A stretch of 64,000 nt of DNA from NCBI RefSeq assembly GCF_014925405.1, contig NZ_AQHJ01000034.1, forward strand, positions 1-64,000, written 5' to 3'. The notes below the pieces were generated by a model. It made no database searches, was not told where the DNA came from, and saw nothing but the letters and a program-made list of their open reading frames with translations. Shown piece by piece: positions 48,558-58,511 of this stretch. Position numbers and translations under genes: made by a program. Positions within the stretch are counted from its first letter, which is position 1; the number at the start of each line of letters is the position of its first letter. Origin of the DNA: Pseudoalteromonas ulvae UL12. GTDB taxonomy: Bacteria; Pseudomonadota; Gammaproteobacteria; Enterobacterales; Alteromonadaceae.

Positions 48558-48584
48558 AAAAGCCTGATGCATCAGGCTTTTTTT
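48558..48584. terminator. Bidirectional terminator between hldE and kdkA
   Basis: AAAAGCCTGATGCATCAGGCTTTTTTT is a near-perfect palindrome with A- and T-tracts on opposite sides. It terminates hldE and, on the other strand, kdkA, whose TGA stop lies within the stem. Confidence 0.9.
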
Positions 48585-49297
48585 ATGGCACAAAGGTAAT
48601 GAGAATGCAGTGTTTGCCAATCACTGTGTTGCCAATAAAATACAGGATGTTTGGCCTGCTGCTTATTGAAAGAGCGTTGCAAACGCGTCATGTTGGCGTG
48701 TTGCCAATCGTGTGCAGGGGTTTTCAGCTGCCCGCGATCAAAATCAATTAAATACACCTCACCTTGGTGATCAAACAGAATATTATTAATATTTAAATCG
48801 GCATGAAACACCCCTTCATTATGAAACTTAGCGATGCCATGTGCCACTTGTTCGATTTCTATCTGGGTTAATGAGCGACTTTGTAAAATGTCGAGCACAC
48901 TTTGCGCTCCTTCTATCGCTTGAGTGATGATATCGCCACGATAAATCAGTCCACTTGGTATAAATTGCGCAGCTATTGGTTTTGGCACATTGAAACCTTG
49001 CTCTGATAAATGCGCCAACAAGGCAAACTCTTGGTACACTCGCGATTTTTTTAGGCCCAAATTAAAGTATTGATCAGTCACTATTTTGCCAACCAGGCCA
49101 CCGCGCCAATAGTGACGAATAACTGCTTTGAGTCCGTGGTGTTCAAAAAACCACGTACTGGCTCGGCCGGTTTTTTGTGCATAAACCTTATTTTGCTGAT
49201 GCCAAAAATCTGCGGAAAACCAATTTTCACAGACGTCAGTCGGGCTTGATGGTGTTAAAAGAAGGGTCGATTGTTCAGATTGTTTTACTTGAATCAT
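48572..49297 (-). CDS. kdkA: 3-deoxy-D-manno-octulosonic acid kinase KdkA
   Basis: The 241-aa lipopolysaccharide-kinase-like enzyme phosphorylates Kdo at position 4 of the inner core. It has the kinase-fold motifs YRGDIITQAIEGAQSVLDIL, the catalytic loop NEGVFHADLNINNILFD and YLIDFDRGQLK. ATG 49297 is used instead of TTG 49300. Presence of KdkA predicts a core with one phosphorylated Kdo. It is convergent with hldE. Confidence 0.93.
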   Translation of the reverse strand: MIQVKQSEQSTLLLTPSSPTDVCENWFSADFWHQQNKVYAQKTGRASTWFFEHHGLKAVIRHYWRGGLVGKIVTDQYFNLGLKKSRVYQEFALLAHLSEQGFNVPKPIAAQFIPSGLIYRGDIITQAIEGAQSVLDILQSRSLTQIEIEQVAHGIAKFHNEGVFHADLNINNILFDHQGEVYLIDFDRGQLKTPAHDWQHANMTRLQRSFNKQQAKHPVFYWQHSDWQTLHSHYLCAIKKA

Positions 49298-49424
49298 CAA
49301 ACTTAAGCACCAAAAACGAATAGAAAACGTAGTTTACAATAAGTTTGCCACAGTGAACATTTGGTTTGTGGGTCTATTTACATTAAGATCATGACTTATG
49401 TTGTTAATCAACTACAGGATTGTT

Positions 49425-50483
49425 GTGAGCGCTAAACTAAACCTTAAAGAGATTTGTATTCTTCGTTTGTCAGCCATTGGTGATGTGTGCCATGCGGTGG
49501 CTGCGGTTCAAGCTATTCAACGTCAGCACCCTAAAGCTGCTATTACTTGGGTTATTGGTAAGGTTGAAGCAATGCTACTGGCTGACTTACCTGGAGTTGA
49601 ATTGGTCATATTTGATAAGAAACAAGGTAAATTAGCCTACCAGCAGCTTAAGCAACGCTTTAAAGGGCGCCAATTCGATGTACTTTTACACATGCAAGTC
49701 GCATTAAGAGCGAATTTTGCTGCAGCATGTATCCCAGCAAAAGTGAAGGTAGGTTTTGACTGGCATCGTGCAAAAGAAGCACATAGTTTATTTATTAACA
49801 AAAAAATTAAACCGCAGCATGAGCCTCATGTATTAGATGGCTTTTTTGCCTTTGCTCATTGTCTTGGTGTGACACAATCTGCTGTAGAATGGCAAATGCC
49901 TTATCAAGACACTGATGAAGCTTGGGCTAAGCAGCAATTAAGTGAATGGTCAAAAGTATTTGTAATTGCACCCGCTGCGAGTAAAAAAGAGCGTAACTGG
50001 TTACCCGAGCGTTATGCTGTTTTAGCGGATTATGCCCAAACAAAAGGGTTTAAAGTTGTGCTCAGTGGCGGGCCAACTCAAATGGAGCAAGAGTTAGCCG
50101 CGCAAATTATCGAACATAGTCAAGCTGATATTCTTAATTTGGTCGGCCATACGACTCTTAAGCAACTGTTATGTGTACTCAAACACGCTGATTTAGTGTT
50201 AGCGCCGGATACTGGTCCTGCACATATGGCAGTTACAGTTGGGACACCTGTGATTGGGTTGTATGCACACTCTAACCCCAAACGAACTGGCCCTTACCTA
50301 TATCAAGAATATGTGGTTGAAGTGTACCATCAAAATATTGAGCAACAGTGTGGCAAGCCTGCGGCCCAATTGCCTTGGGGCAAGCGAGCAAAAGGTGCAG
50401 ATTTAATGGAACAAATAACGGTTGAGTCGGTGTTATCTATGTTTGAACATGTTGTACAAAAAGAGCAACTTTTAAATGAATAA
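49425..50483 (+). CDS. Glycosyltransferase family 9 (heptosyltransferase-like)
   Basis: The 352-aa protein starts VSAKLNLKEICILRLSAIGDVCHAV and contains the GT9 signature block PDTGPAHMAVTVGTPVIGLYAHSNP and GRQFDVLLHMQVALRANFAA. It probably adds L-glycero-D-manno-heptose or a related sugar to the inner core; the exact acceptor (WaaC or WaaF type) cannot be fixed. GTG 49425 is preferred because AGGA is correctly spaced; ATG 49398 lacks a site. Its end overlaps gmhB by 8 nt. Confidence 0.87.
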   Translation: MSAKLNLKEICILRLSAIGDVCHAVAAVQAIQRQHPKAAITWVIGKVEAMLLADLPGVELVIFDKKQGKLAYQQLKQRFKGRQFDVLLHMQVALRANFAAACIPAKVKVGFDWHRAKEAHSLFINKKIKPQHEPHVLDGFFAFAHCLGVTQSAVEWQMPYQDTDEAWAKQQLSEWSKVFVIAPAASKKERNWLPERYAVLADYAQTKGFKVVLSGGPTQMEQELAAQIIEHSQADILNLVGHTTLKQLLCVLKHADLVLAPDTGPAHMAVTVGTPVIGLYAHSNPKRTGPYLYQEYVVEVYHQNIEQQCGKPAAQLPWGKRAKGADLMEQITVESVLSMFEHVVQKEQLLNE

Positions 50484-51021
50484 GGCCGTTTTTCTCGATC
50501 GCGATGGTGTGATCAATGTCGACCATGCGTATGTTTATAAAATTGAAGAGTTTGAATTTGTCGCGGGTGTGTTTGAAGCTTGTCGCCACTTTGTTCAGTT
50601 AGGTTACAAGCTTATAGTGGTTACCAATCAATCGGGGATTGGGCGAGGATATTATACAGAAGTTGATTTTGCGCACTTAACCCAATGGATGAAAGCCCAA
50701 TTTATAGCGCAAGGAGCGCCGCTGTCTGAGGTGTATTTTTGTCCTCACCATCCGACCAATGCATTAGCGCAGTACCAACAGGACTGCGACTGCCGTAAGC
50801 CAGCTCCAGGGATGTTATTGCAAGGTATTGCGCAATTTAATATTGATGCGAGCAAAAGTATCATGATTGGTGACAAACCCTCTGATATAGCAGCAGGAAA
50901 AGCCGCTGGCGTGGCTCGTTGTGTCTATATCAAAGACTTAAGTGCAGCGACAGCGCAAGAGTTGGCTGAATTTGAAATATGGCCATCATTAGCGGATGCG
51001 ATTCAAAAGGTAATTATTTAA
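50476..51021 (+). CDS. gmhB: D-glycero-beta-D-manno-heptose-1,7-bisphosphate 7-phosphatase
   Basis: The 181-aa HAD phosphatase has nucleophile motif VFLDRDGVIN, VTNQSGIGRGYYTE, the zinc-binding FCPHHP...DCDCRKPAPGML loop, and MIGDKPSDIAAGKAAG. It dephosphorylates heptose bisphosphate between the two HldE reactions. Overlap with the GT9 gene places heptose supply and transfer in the same operon. Confidence 0.93.
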   Translation: MNKAVFLDRDGVINVDHAYVYKIEEFEFVAGVFEACRHFVQLGYKLIVVTNQSGIGRGYYTEVDFAHLTQWMKAQFIAQGAPLSEVYFCPHHPTNALAQYQQDCDCRKPAPGMLLQGIAQFNIDASKSIMIGDKPSDIAAGKAAGVARCVYIKDLSAATAQELAEFEIWPSLADAIQKVII

Positions 51022-51154
51022 ACGGTTGGAGTGGTCCGATCGCTAACTAAACAGTGCAATTGTATGTTGAAACTTTTACAATGCGCGTCAGTTTTTAAGC
51101 ATAACTTTGATTTTTGGTTATGGTTTACTCGTTCAAATACTTTGGAGAAAACAG

Positions 51155-52351
51155 ATGAGAGCATCTGCGTTTTATGAGCAGCTAAAGCAGCAAATTAATG
51201 AAGTAAAAGCGGAAGGTTTGTATAAAAGTGAGCGTATTATCACTTCACAACAACAAGCTGAAATTCAAGTTGCCTCAGGTGATAAAGTAATAAACTTTTG
51301 TGCCAACAACTATTTAGGTTTAGCTAATCACCCAGAGTTAATTGATGCTGCAAAAAACGGCTTAGATCAGCATGGTTTTGGTGTGGCATCAGTGCGTTTT
51401 ATTTGTGGCACACAAGATATTCATAAGCAATTAGAAGCCAAAGTTAGTGAGTTTTTACAAACTGAAGACACTATTTTGTATTCGTCGTGCTTTGATGCCA
51501 ATGCCGGGTTATTTGAAACTATTTTAGGTGCTGAAGATGCAATCATCTCAGATTCACTTAATCATGCTTCGATTATTGATGGTGTACGTTTATGTAAAGC
51601 GAAACGCTTTCGTTACGCAAACAATGATATGGCCGATCTTGAACAGCAACTTATTGCAGCCGATGCCGCAGGTGTTAAAACTAAACTCATTGCCACCGAT
51701 GGTGTTTTTTCAATGGATGGCGTGATTTGTAATTTAGAAGCGGTGTGTGATTTAGCCGATAAATATAACGCTTTGGTCATGGTTGATGATTCTCATGCAG
51801 TGGGCTTTGTTGGCGAAAATGGCCGTGGTACTGCTGAGTATTGTAATGTCATGGATCGTGTTGATATCATTACGGGTACACTTGGCAAAGCGCTGGGCGG
51901 TGCATCAGGTGGTTATACGTCAGGCCGCGCAGAAATTGTTGAATGGTTACGTCAACGTTCACGTCCTTATTTATTTTCGAATTCTCTGGCGCCTTCAATC
52001 GTTACGGCTTCATTAAAAGTATTGGATATGCTTGCAGAGGGTGAAGCACTGCGCAATATATTGTGGAGTAACGTAGCGTATTTCCGTGAAAAAATGGAAG
52101 CCGCTGGTTTTACTTGTGCGGGTAAAGACCATGCAATTATTCCTGTGATGTTAGGGGATGCAAAAGTCGCAGCTGAAATGGCAGATAGATTGTTAGCAGA
52201 AGGGATTTATGTCACTGGCTTTTCTTTCCCGGTTGTACCTAAAGGTCAAGCGCGTATTCGTACTCAAATTTCTGCAGCTCATACCCAAGCGCAATTAGAT
52301 AAAGCAATTGATGCTTTCACGCGCATTGGTAAAGACATGCAAATTATCTGA
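51155..52351 (+). CDS. kbl: Glycine C-acetyltransferase (2-amino-3-ketobutyrate CoA ligase)
   Basis: The 398-aa PLP enzyme converts 2-amino-3-ketobutyrate plus CoA to glycine and acetyl-CoA. Motifs: [44 protein letters not shown], the PLP lysine in [10 protein letters not shown], and [13 protein letters not shown]. The start is ATG 51155 after TTGGAG; the upstream frame from 51107 is not conserved. It pairs with tdh for threonine breakdown. Confidence 0.95.
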   Translation: MRASAFYEQLKQQINEVKAEGLYKSERIITSQQQAEIQVASGDKVINFCANNYLGLANHPELIDAAKNGLDQHGFGVASVRFICGTQDIHKQLEAKVSEFLQTEDTILYSSCFDANAGLFETILGAEDAIISDSLNHASIIDGVRLCKAKRFRYANNDMADLEQQLIAADAAGVKTKLIATDGVFSMDGVICNLEAVCDLADKYNALVMVDDSHAVGFVGENGRGTAEYCNVMDRVDIITGTLGKALGGASGGYTSGRAEIVEWLRQRSRPYLFSNSLAPSIVTASLKVLDMLAEGEALRNILWSNVAYFREKMEAAGFTCAGKDHAIIPVMLGDAKVAAEMADRLLAEGIYVTGFSFPVVPKGQARIRTQISAAHTQAQLDKAIDAFTRIGKDMQII

Positions 52352-52374
52352 TCTATAGTTAATCGATATTGAAC

Positions 52375-52402
52375 AAACAGCCTCTTTTTTGAGGCTGTTT
52401 TT
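52375..52402 (+). terminator. Terminator/attenuator hairpin between kbl and tdh
   Basis: AAACAGCCTC-TTTTTT-GAGGCTGTTTTT forms a stable hairpin with T-run, 16 bp before the tdh ATG. It may reduce read-through from kbl into tdh. Confidence 0.8.
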
Positions 52403-52417
52403 GAAGGTGAACAATAA

Positions 52418-53443
52418 ATGAAAGCATTATCTAAATTAAAAGCCGAAACAGGCATTTGGATGACAGATGCGCCAAAACCAGAAGTTGGCCACAATGACTT
52501 ATTAATCAAAATTCGTAAAACGGCGATCTGTGGAACAGATGTGCATATTTACAAATGGGACGAATGGGCGCAAAAAACCATTCCAGTACCTATGGTTGTC
52601 GGCCATGAATATGTGGGCGAAGTCGTTGATATGGGTCAAGAAGTTCGTGGATTTAACGTTGGTGACCGCGTCTCTGGTGAAGGACACATTACTTGTGGGC
52701 ATTGTCGTAATTGTCGTGCAGGTCGTGTGCACTTGTGTCGTAATACCATAGGTGTTGGTGTTAATCGTGAAGGCTCTTTCGCAGAATACCTTGTGATACC
52801 CGCTTATAACGCGTTTAAGATTCCAGATAATATCTCAGATGAATTAGCCTCTATTTTTGACCCGTTTGGTAATGCTGTTCACACTGCCTTATCGTTTGAT
52901 TTAGTGGGTGAAGATGTCCTTATCACAGGTGCAGGTCCGATTGGTATTATGGCTGCTGCGGTTGCAAAACATGTGGGTGCACGTTATGTAGTTATTACTG
53001 ATGTGAATGAGTATCGCCTTGAACTTGCTCGTAAAATGGGCGCTACGCGTGCTGTTAACGTGGCCAATGAAAAGCTTGAAGATGTGATGAAAGAGCTTGG
53101 CATGACTGAAGGGTTTGATGTGGGCTTAGAGATGTCTGGGGTCCCATCTGCTTTTACAAATATGCTTAGTAATATGAATCATGGCGGTAAAATCGCTATG
53201 CTCGGTATTCCTCCTTCAGATATGGCGGTCGATTGGAATCAAGTGATCTTCAAAGGTTTGGTCATTAAAGGAATTTACGGACGTGAAATGTTCGAAACTT
53301 GGTATAAAATGGCCAGTTTAATCCAATCTGGATTAGATTTATCACCGATTATCACGCACCAATTCCCAATCGATGAATTCCAGCAAGGCTTTGACACTAT
53401 GTTGTCGGGCCAATCAGGTAAAGTTATTTTAGACTGGTGTTAA
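52418..53443 (+). CDS. tdh: L-threonine 3-dehydrogenase
   Basis: The 341-aa zinc-dependent medium-chain dehydrogenase oxidises threonine to 2-amino-3-ketobutyrate. It has catalytic zinc motifs [11 protein letters not shown] and GHEYVGEV, structural zinc cysteines [15 protein letters not shown], and Rossmann [15 protein letters not shown]. It follows kbl and supplies its substrate. Confidence 0.96.
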   Translation: MKALSKLKAETGIWMTDAPKPEVGHNDLLIKIRKTAICGTDVHIYKWDEWAQKTIPVPMVVGHEYVGEVVDMGQEVRGFNVGDRVSGEGHITCGHCRNCRAGRVHLCRNTIGVGVNREGSFAEYLVIPAYNAFKIPDNISDELASIFDPFGNAVHTALSFDLVGEDVLITGAGPIGIMAAAVAKHVGARYVVITDVNEYRLELARKMGATRAVNVANEKLEDVMKELGMTEGFDVGLEMSGVPSAFTNMLSNMNHGGKIAMLGIPPSDMAVDWNQVIFKGLVIKGIYGREMFETWYKMASLIQSGLDLSPIITHQFPIDEFQQGFDTMLSGQSGKVILDWC

Positions 53444-53467
53444 TTGATTAGTTAACACGTTAATATT

Positions 53468-53490
53468 AAGGGGCATTGGCCCCTTTTTTT
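53468..53490 (+). terminator. Rho-independent terminator after tdh
   Basis: AAGGGGC-ATTG-GCCCCTT followed by a T-run lies about 25 bp after tdh. Confidence 0.88.
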
Positions 53491-53512
53491 ATCATTTCAT
53501 TTTGAGGTAGTT

Positions 53513-53830
53513 ATGGCATTTAAACATTTATCAGCGGCGCAAGCGAAAGAACTTATGGCGGGCGACACGACTGTGGTGGCGGATATTCGAGATGAAAACT
53601 CGTTTGCGCAAGGGCACATGCCACAAGCTGTTCACTTATCTAACGCAAATATTGGTCAATTTATGATTGAAAGGGATTTTGAACAGCCAATAATAGTCGT
53701 TTGTTATCATGGAATTAGTTCTCAAGGTGCGGCTAATTATCTGATTGAACAAGGCTTTGAAGAGGTTTACAGCATGGATGGTGGCTTTGATGCTTGGTCT
53801 AAACAATTTATGGATGAAATTGAAAGATAA
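53513..53830 (+). CDS. glpE: Thiosulfate sulfurtransferase GlpE (single rhodanese domain)
   Basis: The 105-aa single-domain rhodanese has VVADIRDENSFAQGHMPQAVHL and the active-site Cys loop VVCYHGISSQGAANYL. It moves sulfane sulfur in the cytoplasm; the physiological acceptor is unclear. The stop and the glpG start share a base (TAATG). GlpR and GlpD, which accompany this pair in E. coli, are absent. Confidence 0.92.
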   Translation: MAFKHLSAAQAKELMAGDTTVVADIRDENSFAQGHMPQAVHLSNANIGQFMIERDFEQPIIVVCYHGISSQGAANYLIEQGFEEVYSMDGGFDAWSKQFMDEIER

Positions 53831-54672
53831 TGGTGAACTTAGCCTCTTTGAACAATCCCCGTGCAGCTCAAGCGTTTGTTGATTATTTAAAAAACCAGCA
53901 AATAGAAGCTCAGTTAGCGGTGGAAGCTGCCGATCAAGTCGCAATATTGGTTGATGGGGCTAAGTTAGAAAAAGCACAGCGCTTATGGCATGAATTTGAA
54001 CAACACCCGAATGATGAAAAGTATTGGCAGGCCTCGTGGCAAGTGGGCACTACGGATTCTGCATTGAGCTATCAGGGTTCATCATTCAATCTAATTAGTC
54101 GCTTTAAAGCGTTGAGCTGGCTTAATCAAGCGGTCAGTTTAGTGTGTGTTGTTTTATATTGTTTGTTTGTACTAGGTGGTTTTAATAGCTTATTTGCTAT
54201 TTTGAAATTTGATCCAAGCAACCCTATTCAATGGTTTACGCCAGCAGTAATCCATTTTTCTGCTATCCACTTAATTTTTAATTTAATGTGGTGGATGAGT
54301 TTAGGTGCAAAAGTCGAAAAACGCTTAGGCGCCACACAATTGGTGTTTATTTTTATTATTACGGCACTATTTAGTAATTGGGTGCAGTTTTTAATGGTCG
54401 GAGATAACTTTGGTGGGTTATCTGGTGTGGTCTATGGTCTGTTGGGCTTTTGTTGGATTTATGGCTATTTAACTGGGGATTCGGTAATTAAAGTCGATAA
54501 ACCGATAGTTGGTTTTATGCTTGTCTGGTTAGTATTAGGGTTTGCTGATGTGTTATTTGTTAGTATGGCCAATTGGGCACACTTATTAGGACTTGTTTCG
54601 GGTGGGTTTTATGGCTGGTTTCTATCGACAACAAAACCAGCCAAACTAAAGGCTAATGATACAAATACTTAG
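53830..54672 (+). CDS. glpG: Rhomboid intramembrane serine protease GlpG
   Basis: The 280-aa protein has a cytoplasmic N-terminal GlpG domain (about 1-80) and about six membrane segments. The Ser-His dyad is visible as GGLSGVVYGLLGF and NWAHLLGLVSGGFYGW. It cleaves membrane proteins within the bilayer. Its 3' end overlaps the FliL-like gene on the other strand by 20 bp. Confidence 0.93.
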   Translation: MVNLASLNNPRAAQAFVDYLKNQQIEAQLAVEAADQVAILVDGAKLEKAQRLWHEFEQHPNDEKYWQASWQVGTTDSALSYQGSSFNLISRFKALSWLNQAVSLVCVVLYCLFVLGGFNSLFAILKFDPSNPIQWFTPAVIHFSAIHLIFNLMWWMSLGAKVEKRLGATQLVFIFIITALFSNWVQFLMVGDNFGGLSGVVYGLLGFCWIYGYLTGDSVIKVDKPIVGFMLVWLVLGFADVLFVSMANWAHLLGLVSGGFYGWFLSTTKPAKLKANDTNT

Positions 54673-55048
54673 TAAACAAAATATCTTTAATAATTTCGTT
54701 GCCGGTCTCTTGTTTTAGTAATTTCTTTACTTCGGCAACGCATTTTTTGCGAATTTCTTCACGGCCAGTTAATGATTTCACCTTTTCCTCAGGCTCTTTA
54801 CTTAAAATTTCAACAATGGCATCACGCAGTAATGGATCATGGTGCTCAACGACAGCTAAGTTGCCCATATCTTGGATCATCAGTTCTACAGTGACACGAA
54901 CATAACCCATTTTTTTAGCTGAAGTGCCAATATAGTTAGTTATGACGTCAGGCTCAAAGCCATAGTAGCCTATGTTTGAAGCTGCATAGCTGTTTAAGCT
55001 GGTAAATTGGAGCCCAATAGCGCAAATTAAAACGGCTAAAAATCGCAT
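54653..55048 (-). CDS. FliL-like protein, orphan
   Basis: The 131-aa protein has an N-terminal hydrophobic segment (LAVLICAIGLQFTSLNSYA, signal anchor or signal peptide) and a FliL-like periplasmic domain (KMGYVRVTVELMIQD, VEHHDPLLRDAIVEILSKEPEEKVKSLTGREEIRKKC in words: the conserved P-L-x-x-D-x-I motif). FliL associates with flagellar stators. It is far from any flagellar operon, as is motX in this window, and may be a second FliL with a specialised role. Confidence 0.82.
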   Translation of the reverse strand: MRFLAVLICAIGLQFTSLNSYAASNIGYYGFEPDVITNYIGTSAKKMGYVRVTVELMIQDMGNLAVVEHHDPLLRDAIVEILSKEPEEKVKSLTGREEIRKKCVAEVKKLLKQETGNEIIKDILFTKYLYH

Positions 55049-55242
55049 GCTTATTTCTCTTTTAATAAAGTTTGATGACGTAAATGTGTGATTTAACAGT
55101 GTTATGATATCTGTTTTAGCAAATTATAGTCCAGCATTTATAGCAAGATCATTCTTTCTTTAACTTTATCTACTTTGATTAATGGGGGTGTTTAATATTA
55201 TACAATGCTTAACCTGACTTTTTCAGCTGGATTTGAAGTGCT

Positions 55243-55818
55243 ATGATACGGCTTCTATTGTTCAGGTATCGTGTTGTGTTCGAATTTCCTCTCCCTTTAA
55301 CAAATAATTGGCTGCCTAAAACAGCATTTGAGCTTAACTTAAAGCAGCAAAACTGGCTATTAAGTGAAGGCTCACTCACTGCAAAGCTAAAGTCATCATT
55401 TGTTGATTTTAGTGTTGAGATCTTAAGTGAAAAAAAACAAGAGTTAACCCTTGAACAAGCCAGTTTTATGAAGCCACATCAACAAGGAATGTACACCTTT
55501 AGGGAAGTGATTTTACGCTGTGACAATCAGGCGCAAATATATGCGCAAAGTTGGATTCCTGATGCACTTTTTTCGACTGATGCGCAACTTGCACAATTGG
55601 GATCTAAGCCATTAGGTGAGTATTTGTTTCGTCACCCTGAGTTGATGAGAAACGAAATACAAGTTGCTCAATTTGATGAATCTCATCCCATTATTGATCT
55701 TGCTTGCTCGCTTCATTTATCCAAACAGCCATGCTTAGGCCGTCGCAGTATTTTTAGCTTATTTGGTTATCAGGTAATGGTGTGTGAAGTTTTTCTTCCT
55801 CAGTCGGTGCTTTATTGA
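55243..55818 (+). CDS. ubiC: Chorismate lyase UbiC
   Basis: The 191-aa enzyme converts chorismate to 4-hydroxybenzoate for ubiquinone. Motifs: [39 protein letters not shown] and [26 protein letters not shown] at the C-terminus. ATG 55243 has GAAG upstream; GTG 55276 is a possible alternative. The stop overlaps the ubiA ATG (TGATG), coupling the two steps. Confidence 0.9.
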   Translation: MIRLLLFRYRVVFEFPLPLTNNWLPKTAFELNLKQQNWLLSEGSLTAKLKSSFVDFSVEILSEKKQELTLEQASFMKPHQQGMYTFREVILRCDNQAQIYAQSWIPDALFSTDAQLAQLGSKPLGEYLFRHPELMRNEIQVAQFDESHPIIDLACSLHLSKQPCLGRRSIFSLFGYQVMVCEVFLPQSVLY

Positions 55819-56690
55819 TGCGAATGCTTAAACTAATCCAAAAAAATTGGCGCTATTATTTACAGTTAATGCGCACTGATAAACCTATTGGCACTTTATT
55901 ATTGTTATGGCCAACATATTGGGCGCTTTGGTTAGCTGCTGATGGATTCCCTCAGTGGCATTTATTGCTCATATTTAGTTTAGGTGTCTTTGTAATGCGC
56001 TCAGCAGGGTGTGTGATCAATGACTTCGCTGATAGAAAAGTAGATGGAAAAGTGAAACGCACTGAACAGCGGCCACTCGCTGCTGGGCATGTTAGTGCGA
56101 AAGAAGCATTGGTTTTATTTTTTGTATTAATTTTCGCAGCCTTTCTTCTAGTTTTGTATCTCAATCTTAATACTGTGCTGTTGTCTTTTGCTGCGCTCGG
56201 ACTCGCGTTTTGTTACCCATTTATGAAGCGGTATACTCATTTACCACAAGTCGTTCTGGGCGCTGCATTTAGTTGGTCCATTCCAATGGCGTATATGGCC
56301 ACATTAAATACGATTCCCACAGAAGCTTGGTTACTGTACGGCGCTAACTTAGTCTGGACTGTTGCGTATGATACCATGTATGGCATGGTAGATAGAGATG
56401 ATGATCTTAAGATTGGGGTCAAATCGACCGCTATTTTATTTGGGCGATTTGATAAGCTTATTGTGAGCTTACTACAACTTGCCACGATTTTGATGTTGTT
56501 ATTTATCGCATCACTGCATGCTTGGTCATACGGTTTATTCGTTATTTTATCTTTGGTGTTGGTGGTACTGTTTAGTTACCAACAATATTTGATTCGAGAT
56601 CGCCAACGTGAATTATGCTTTAAAGCATTTTTACACAATAACTATGTTGGTATTGCGGTCTGGTTAGCGATAGTTGTCTCTTATAGTTAA
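55818..56690 (+). CDS. ubiA: 4-hydroxybenzoate octaprenyltransferase UbiA
   Basis: The 290-aa polytopic membrane enzyme joins the prenyl chain to 4-hydroxybenzoate. Motifs: [20 protein letters not shown], the metal-binding [12 protein letters not shown] and [13 protein letters not shown], and KSTAILFG. About eight or nine membrane helices are evident. Start ATG 55818 is preferred over TTG 55815. Confidence 0.95.
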   Translation: MRMLKLIQKNWRYYLQLMRTDKPIGTLLLLWPTYWALWLAADGFPQWHLLLIFSLGVFVMRSAGCVINDFADRKVDGKVKRTEQRPLAAGHVSAKEALVLFFVLIFAAFLLVLYLNLNTVLLSFAALGLAFCYPFMKRYTHLPQVVLGAAFSWSIPMAYMATLNTIPTEAWLLYGANLVWTVAYDTMYGMVDRDDDLKIGVKSTAILFGRFDKLIVSLLQLATILMLLFIASLHAWSYGLFVILSLVLVVLFSYQQYLIRDRQRELCFKAFLHNNYVGIAVWLAIVVSYS

Positions 56691-57328
56691 TTAGCAGGGT
56701 CGATATAACTGTGTGATGAGGTGTTTTTTCTAAACCAACCCGCTATCGAGTGACGAGGGCCTAATGCTGGTAAGACCTCATGTGCAAACTCTTCACTGAC
56801 AAATAAGACCAAAGTGCCTGCTTTCGGTTTTATGGTTGTGAGCACCTCTTTACTTTTTGGTTTGTATATTACTAACTCTCCGCCTTCAGGGCTATTGAGG
56901 TAAAATACAGTGGTAAAGACTCGGTTCGAACGGCCTTTAAAAGCATCAAGATGTTTTTTATAAAAATCACCGACTTGATACGTAGCATAATGAGCTTCGT
57001 AATCGAATAACCCAAGATAAAAATGTTGGTTAATGATATTTCTGAGCTGCTCCATTAGCGATAGATACTGCTGTTGCACTAAAGTCTGACTATCAAACCA
57101 GCGTGTTTTATCGGAGCGAATACTTGCATCAAGTTGCTTGTCGGCTTCTCGGCCTATGCCTGCAGGTTTAAATAACGATTGCTGTGTTAAGCACTCAGTT
57201 AATAAACTTTCGGTAAGCTCACAGGGGATGGCGTTATCGATAACGGCCAACCCATGTTGTTCGATTTGATCCAGTAATGTATCAAGAGTGTGAGAGGGAA
57301 AATCAGGTGTGTACATAGTCAGGCTCAT
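56687..57328 (-). CDS. 2OG-Fe(II) oxygenase, prolyl-4-hydroxylase-like
   Basis: The 213-aa protein has the jelly-roll iron-binding set: HLDAF (His and Asp ligands) near residue 120, TTVFYLN, and a distal His in FAHEVLPA, with 2-oxoglutarate-binding Arg in RHSIAGWFR. It belongs to the P4Hc/SM-20-like group; the substrate is unknown. It ends 4 bp inside the ubiA coding end (convergent overlap). Start may be 57328 or ATG 57316. Confidence 0.85.
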   Translation of the reverse strand: MSLTMYTPDFPSHTLDTLLDQIEQHGLAVIDNAIPCELTESLLTECLTQQSLFKPAGIGREADKQLDASIRSDKTRWFDSQTLVQQQYLSLMEQLRNIINQHFYLGLFDYEAHYATYQVGDFYKKHLDAFKGRSNRVFTTVFYLNSPEGGELVIYKPKSKEVLTTIKPKAGTLVLFVSEEFAHEVLPALGPRHSIAGWFRKNTSSHSYIDPAN

Positions 57329-57382
57329 AATATTGATGCTGCGATTATAGCATTGACTCTTACATGATTTACATCTTGATAG

Positions 57383-58297
57383 TTAATAACCTTCAACTTG
57401 CTCTAAGCTTTCACCTGTTTGTAATTTTACTTCATCTGCAATATAGCTAAGAAGCTGAATTGCTTGATGTTGCAAAGAGAATTTATTAGCTGTAGTGACT
57501 GCTAATGCGAGTTGTTGTGACTCTTGAGAAGGTTTAATGATGACTAAATCAGCATTGTTTTCAATGGTTTTTGCGTGCTCAATACCTGCAATTGCAACGT
57601 GTTTAGCATCTTTAACTGTTTGAGTTATTTGATCAATGTTACCGACTTTGATCGTTGAAACTTTATGTAACGCTGTTGCTGCATCTTGTAGCATTTTTTG
57701 CACCGAAGTACTTGATGATAAACATGACAGCATAGGGAATGGCGCTAGCGCTTTACGATCGATCTCTTCAGTGGTGACAAGAGGATGTGTGTTGTGCACA
57801 AACAGCACTAGTTGATCAGGTAAGCGCACGAGTGCATTTTCTGGCACATTACTTTGGCTGTTGCCAATAGCGAGATCAATTTCATTGAGCTTTAGTTTCT
57901 CATCAAGTTGAGACTGAGAATATAAATGCATTTCAATAGATGTTTCAGGGTGGTGCTGCATAAACTTCCCGCATGCAAGAGGGACGATAGTCGTTGCATC
58001 CATAGTGTAACCAATAACTATCTTCTCATACTCACTCGACTTATGTTTAGTTAGCTTTGTTTTCAACTCACTTAGGTTAGTCAATGTTTCATGACAGTAA
58101 GTTAAAAAAATCTCACCGGCTTCAGTTAAATGCACTGAGCGAGTTGAGCGGGTGACTAATTCACAGTCGAGTTCTTGCTCTAACGTTTGAATGCTGCGAG
58201 TAAGGGCTGATGTGCTTAAGTTGCATTGTTCTGCGGCTTGACGAAAGTGGCGAAGTTTTCCTAACGCCAAAAATTGCTCGAATTGTTCCAATCTCAC
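57383..58297 (-). CDS. LysR-family transcriptional regulator
   Basis: The 304-aa protein has an N-terminal winged helix-turn-helix (residues 1-60, FLALGKLRHFRQAAEQCNLSTSALTRSIQTLEQELD...in short segments LSTSALTRSIQTLE and LVTRSTRSVHLTEAG). A type-2 periplasmic-binding-like effector domain follows. GTG 58297 is preferred over the longer frame to 58420 because AAGGA is well spaced and the length is typical for LysR proteins. Targets and effector are unknown; no divergent enzyme gene adjoins it. Confidence 0.88.
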   Translation of the reverse strand: MRLEQFEQFLALGKLRHFRQAAEQCNLSTSALTRSIQTLEQELDCELVTRSTRSVHLTEAGEIFLTYCHETLTNLSELKTKLTKHKSSEYEKIVIGYTMDATTIVPLACGKFMQHHPETSIEMHLYSQSQLDEKLKLNEIDLAIGNSQSNVPENALVRLPDQLVLFVHNTHPLVTTEEIDRKALAPFPMLSCLSSSTSVQKMLQDAATALHKVSTIKVGNIDQITQTVKDAKHVAIAGIEHAKTIENNADLVIIKPSQESQQLALAVTTANKFSLQHQAIQLLSYIADEVKLQTGESLEQVEGY

Positions 58298-58511
58298 TTT
58301 ATGATCCTTCTCTATCAAGTGAACTGAGCTAAAACTGACAGTTGTACCAAAATCATTTTGGTTTTGAGTAATTACTTTGTTTTTTCTACGCTTTTTGCTT
58401 AAAAAGTAACAACTGGGCAATAATATTAAAGAATAAGGTACAAAAGCAAGCTTTAATCCATATTTAGCCTAGTAAAATAGTATTATGCAATTTCTCAATA
58501 GATTAAATACT

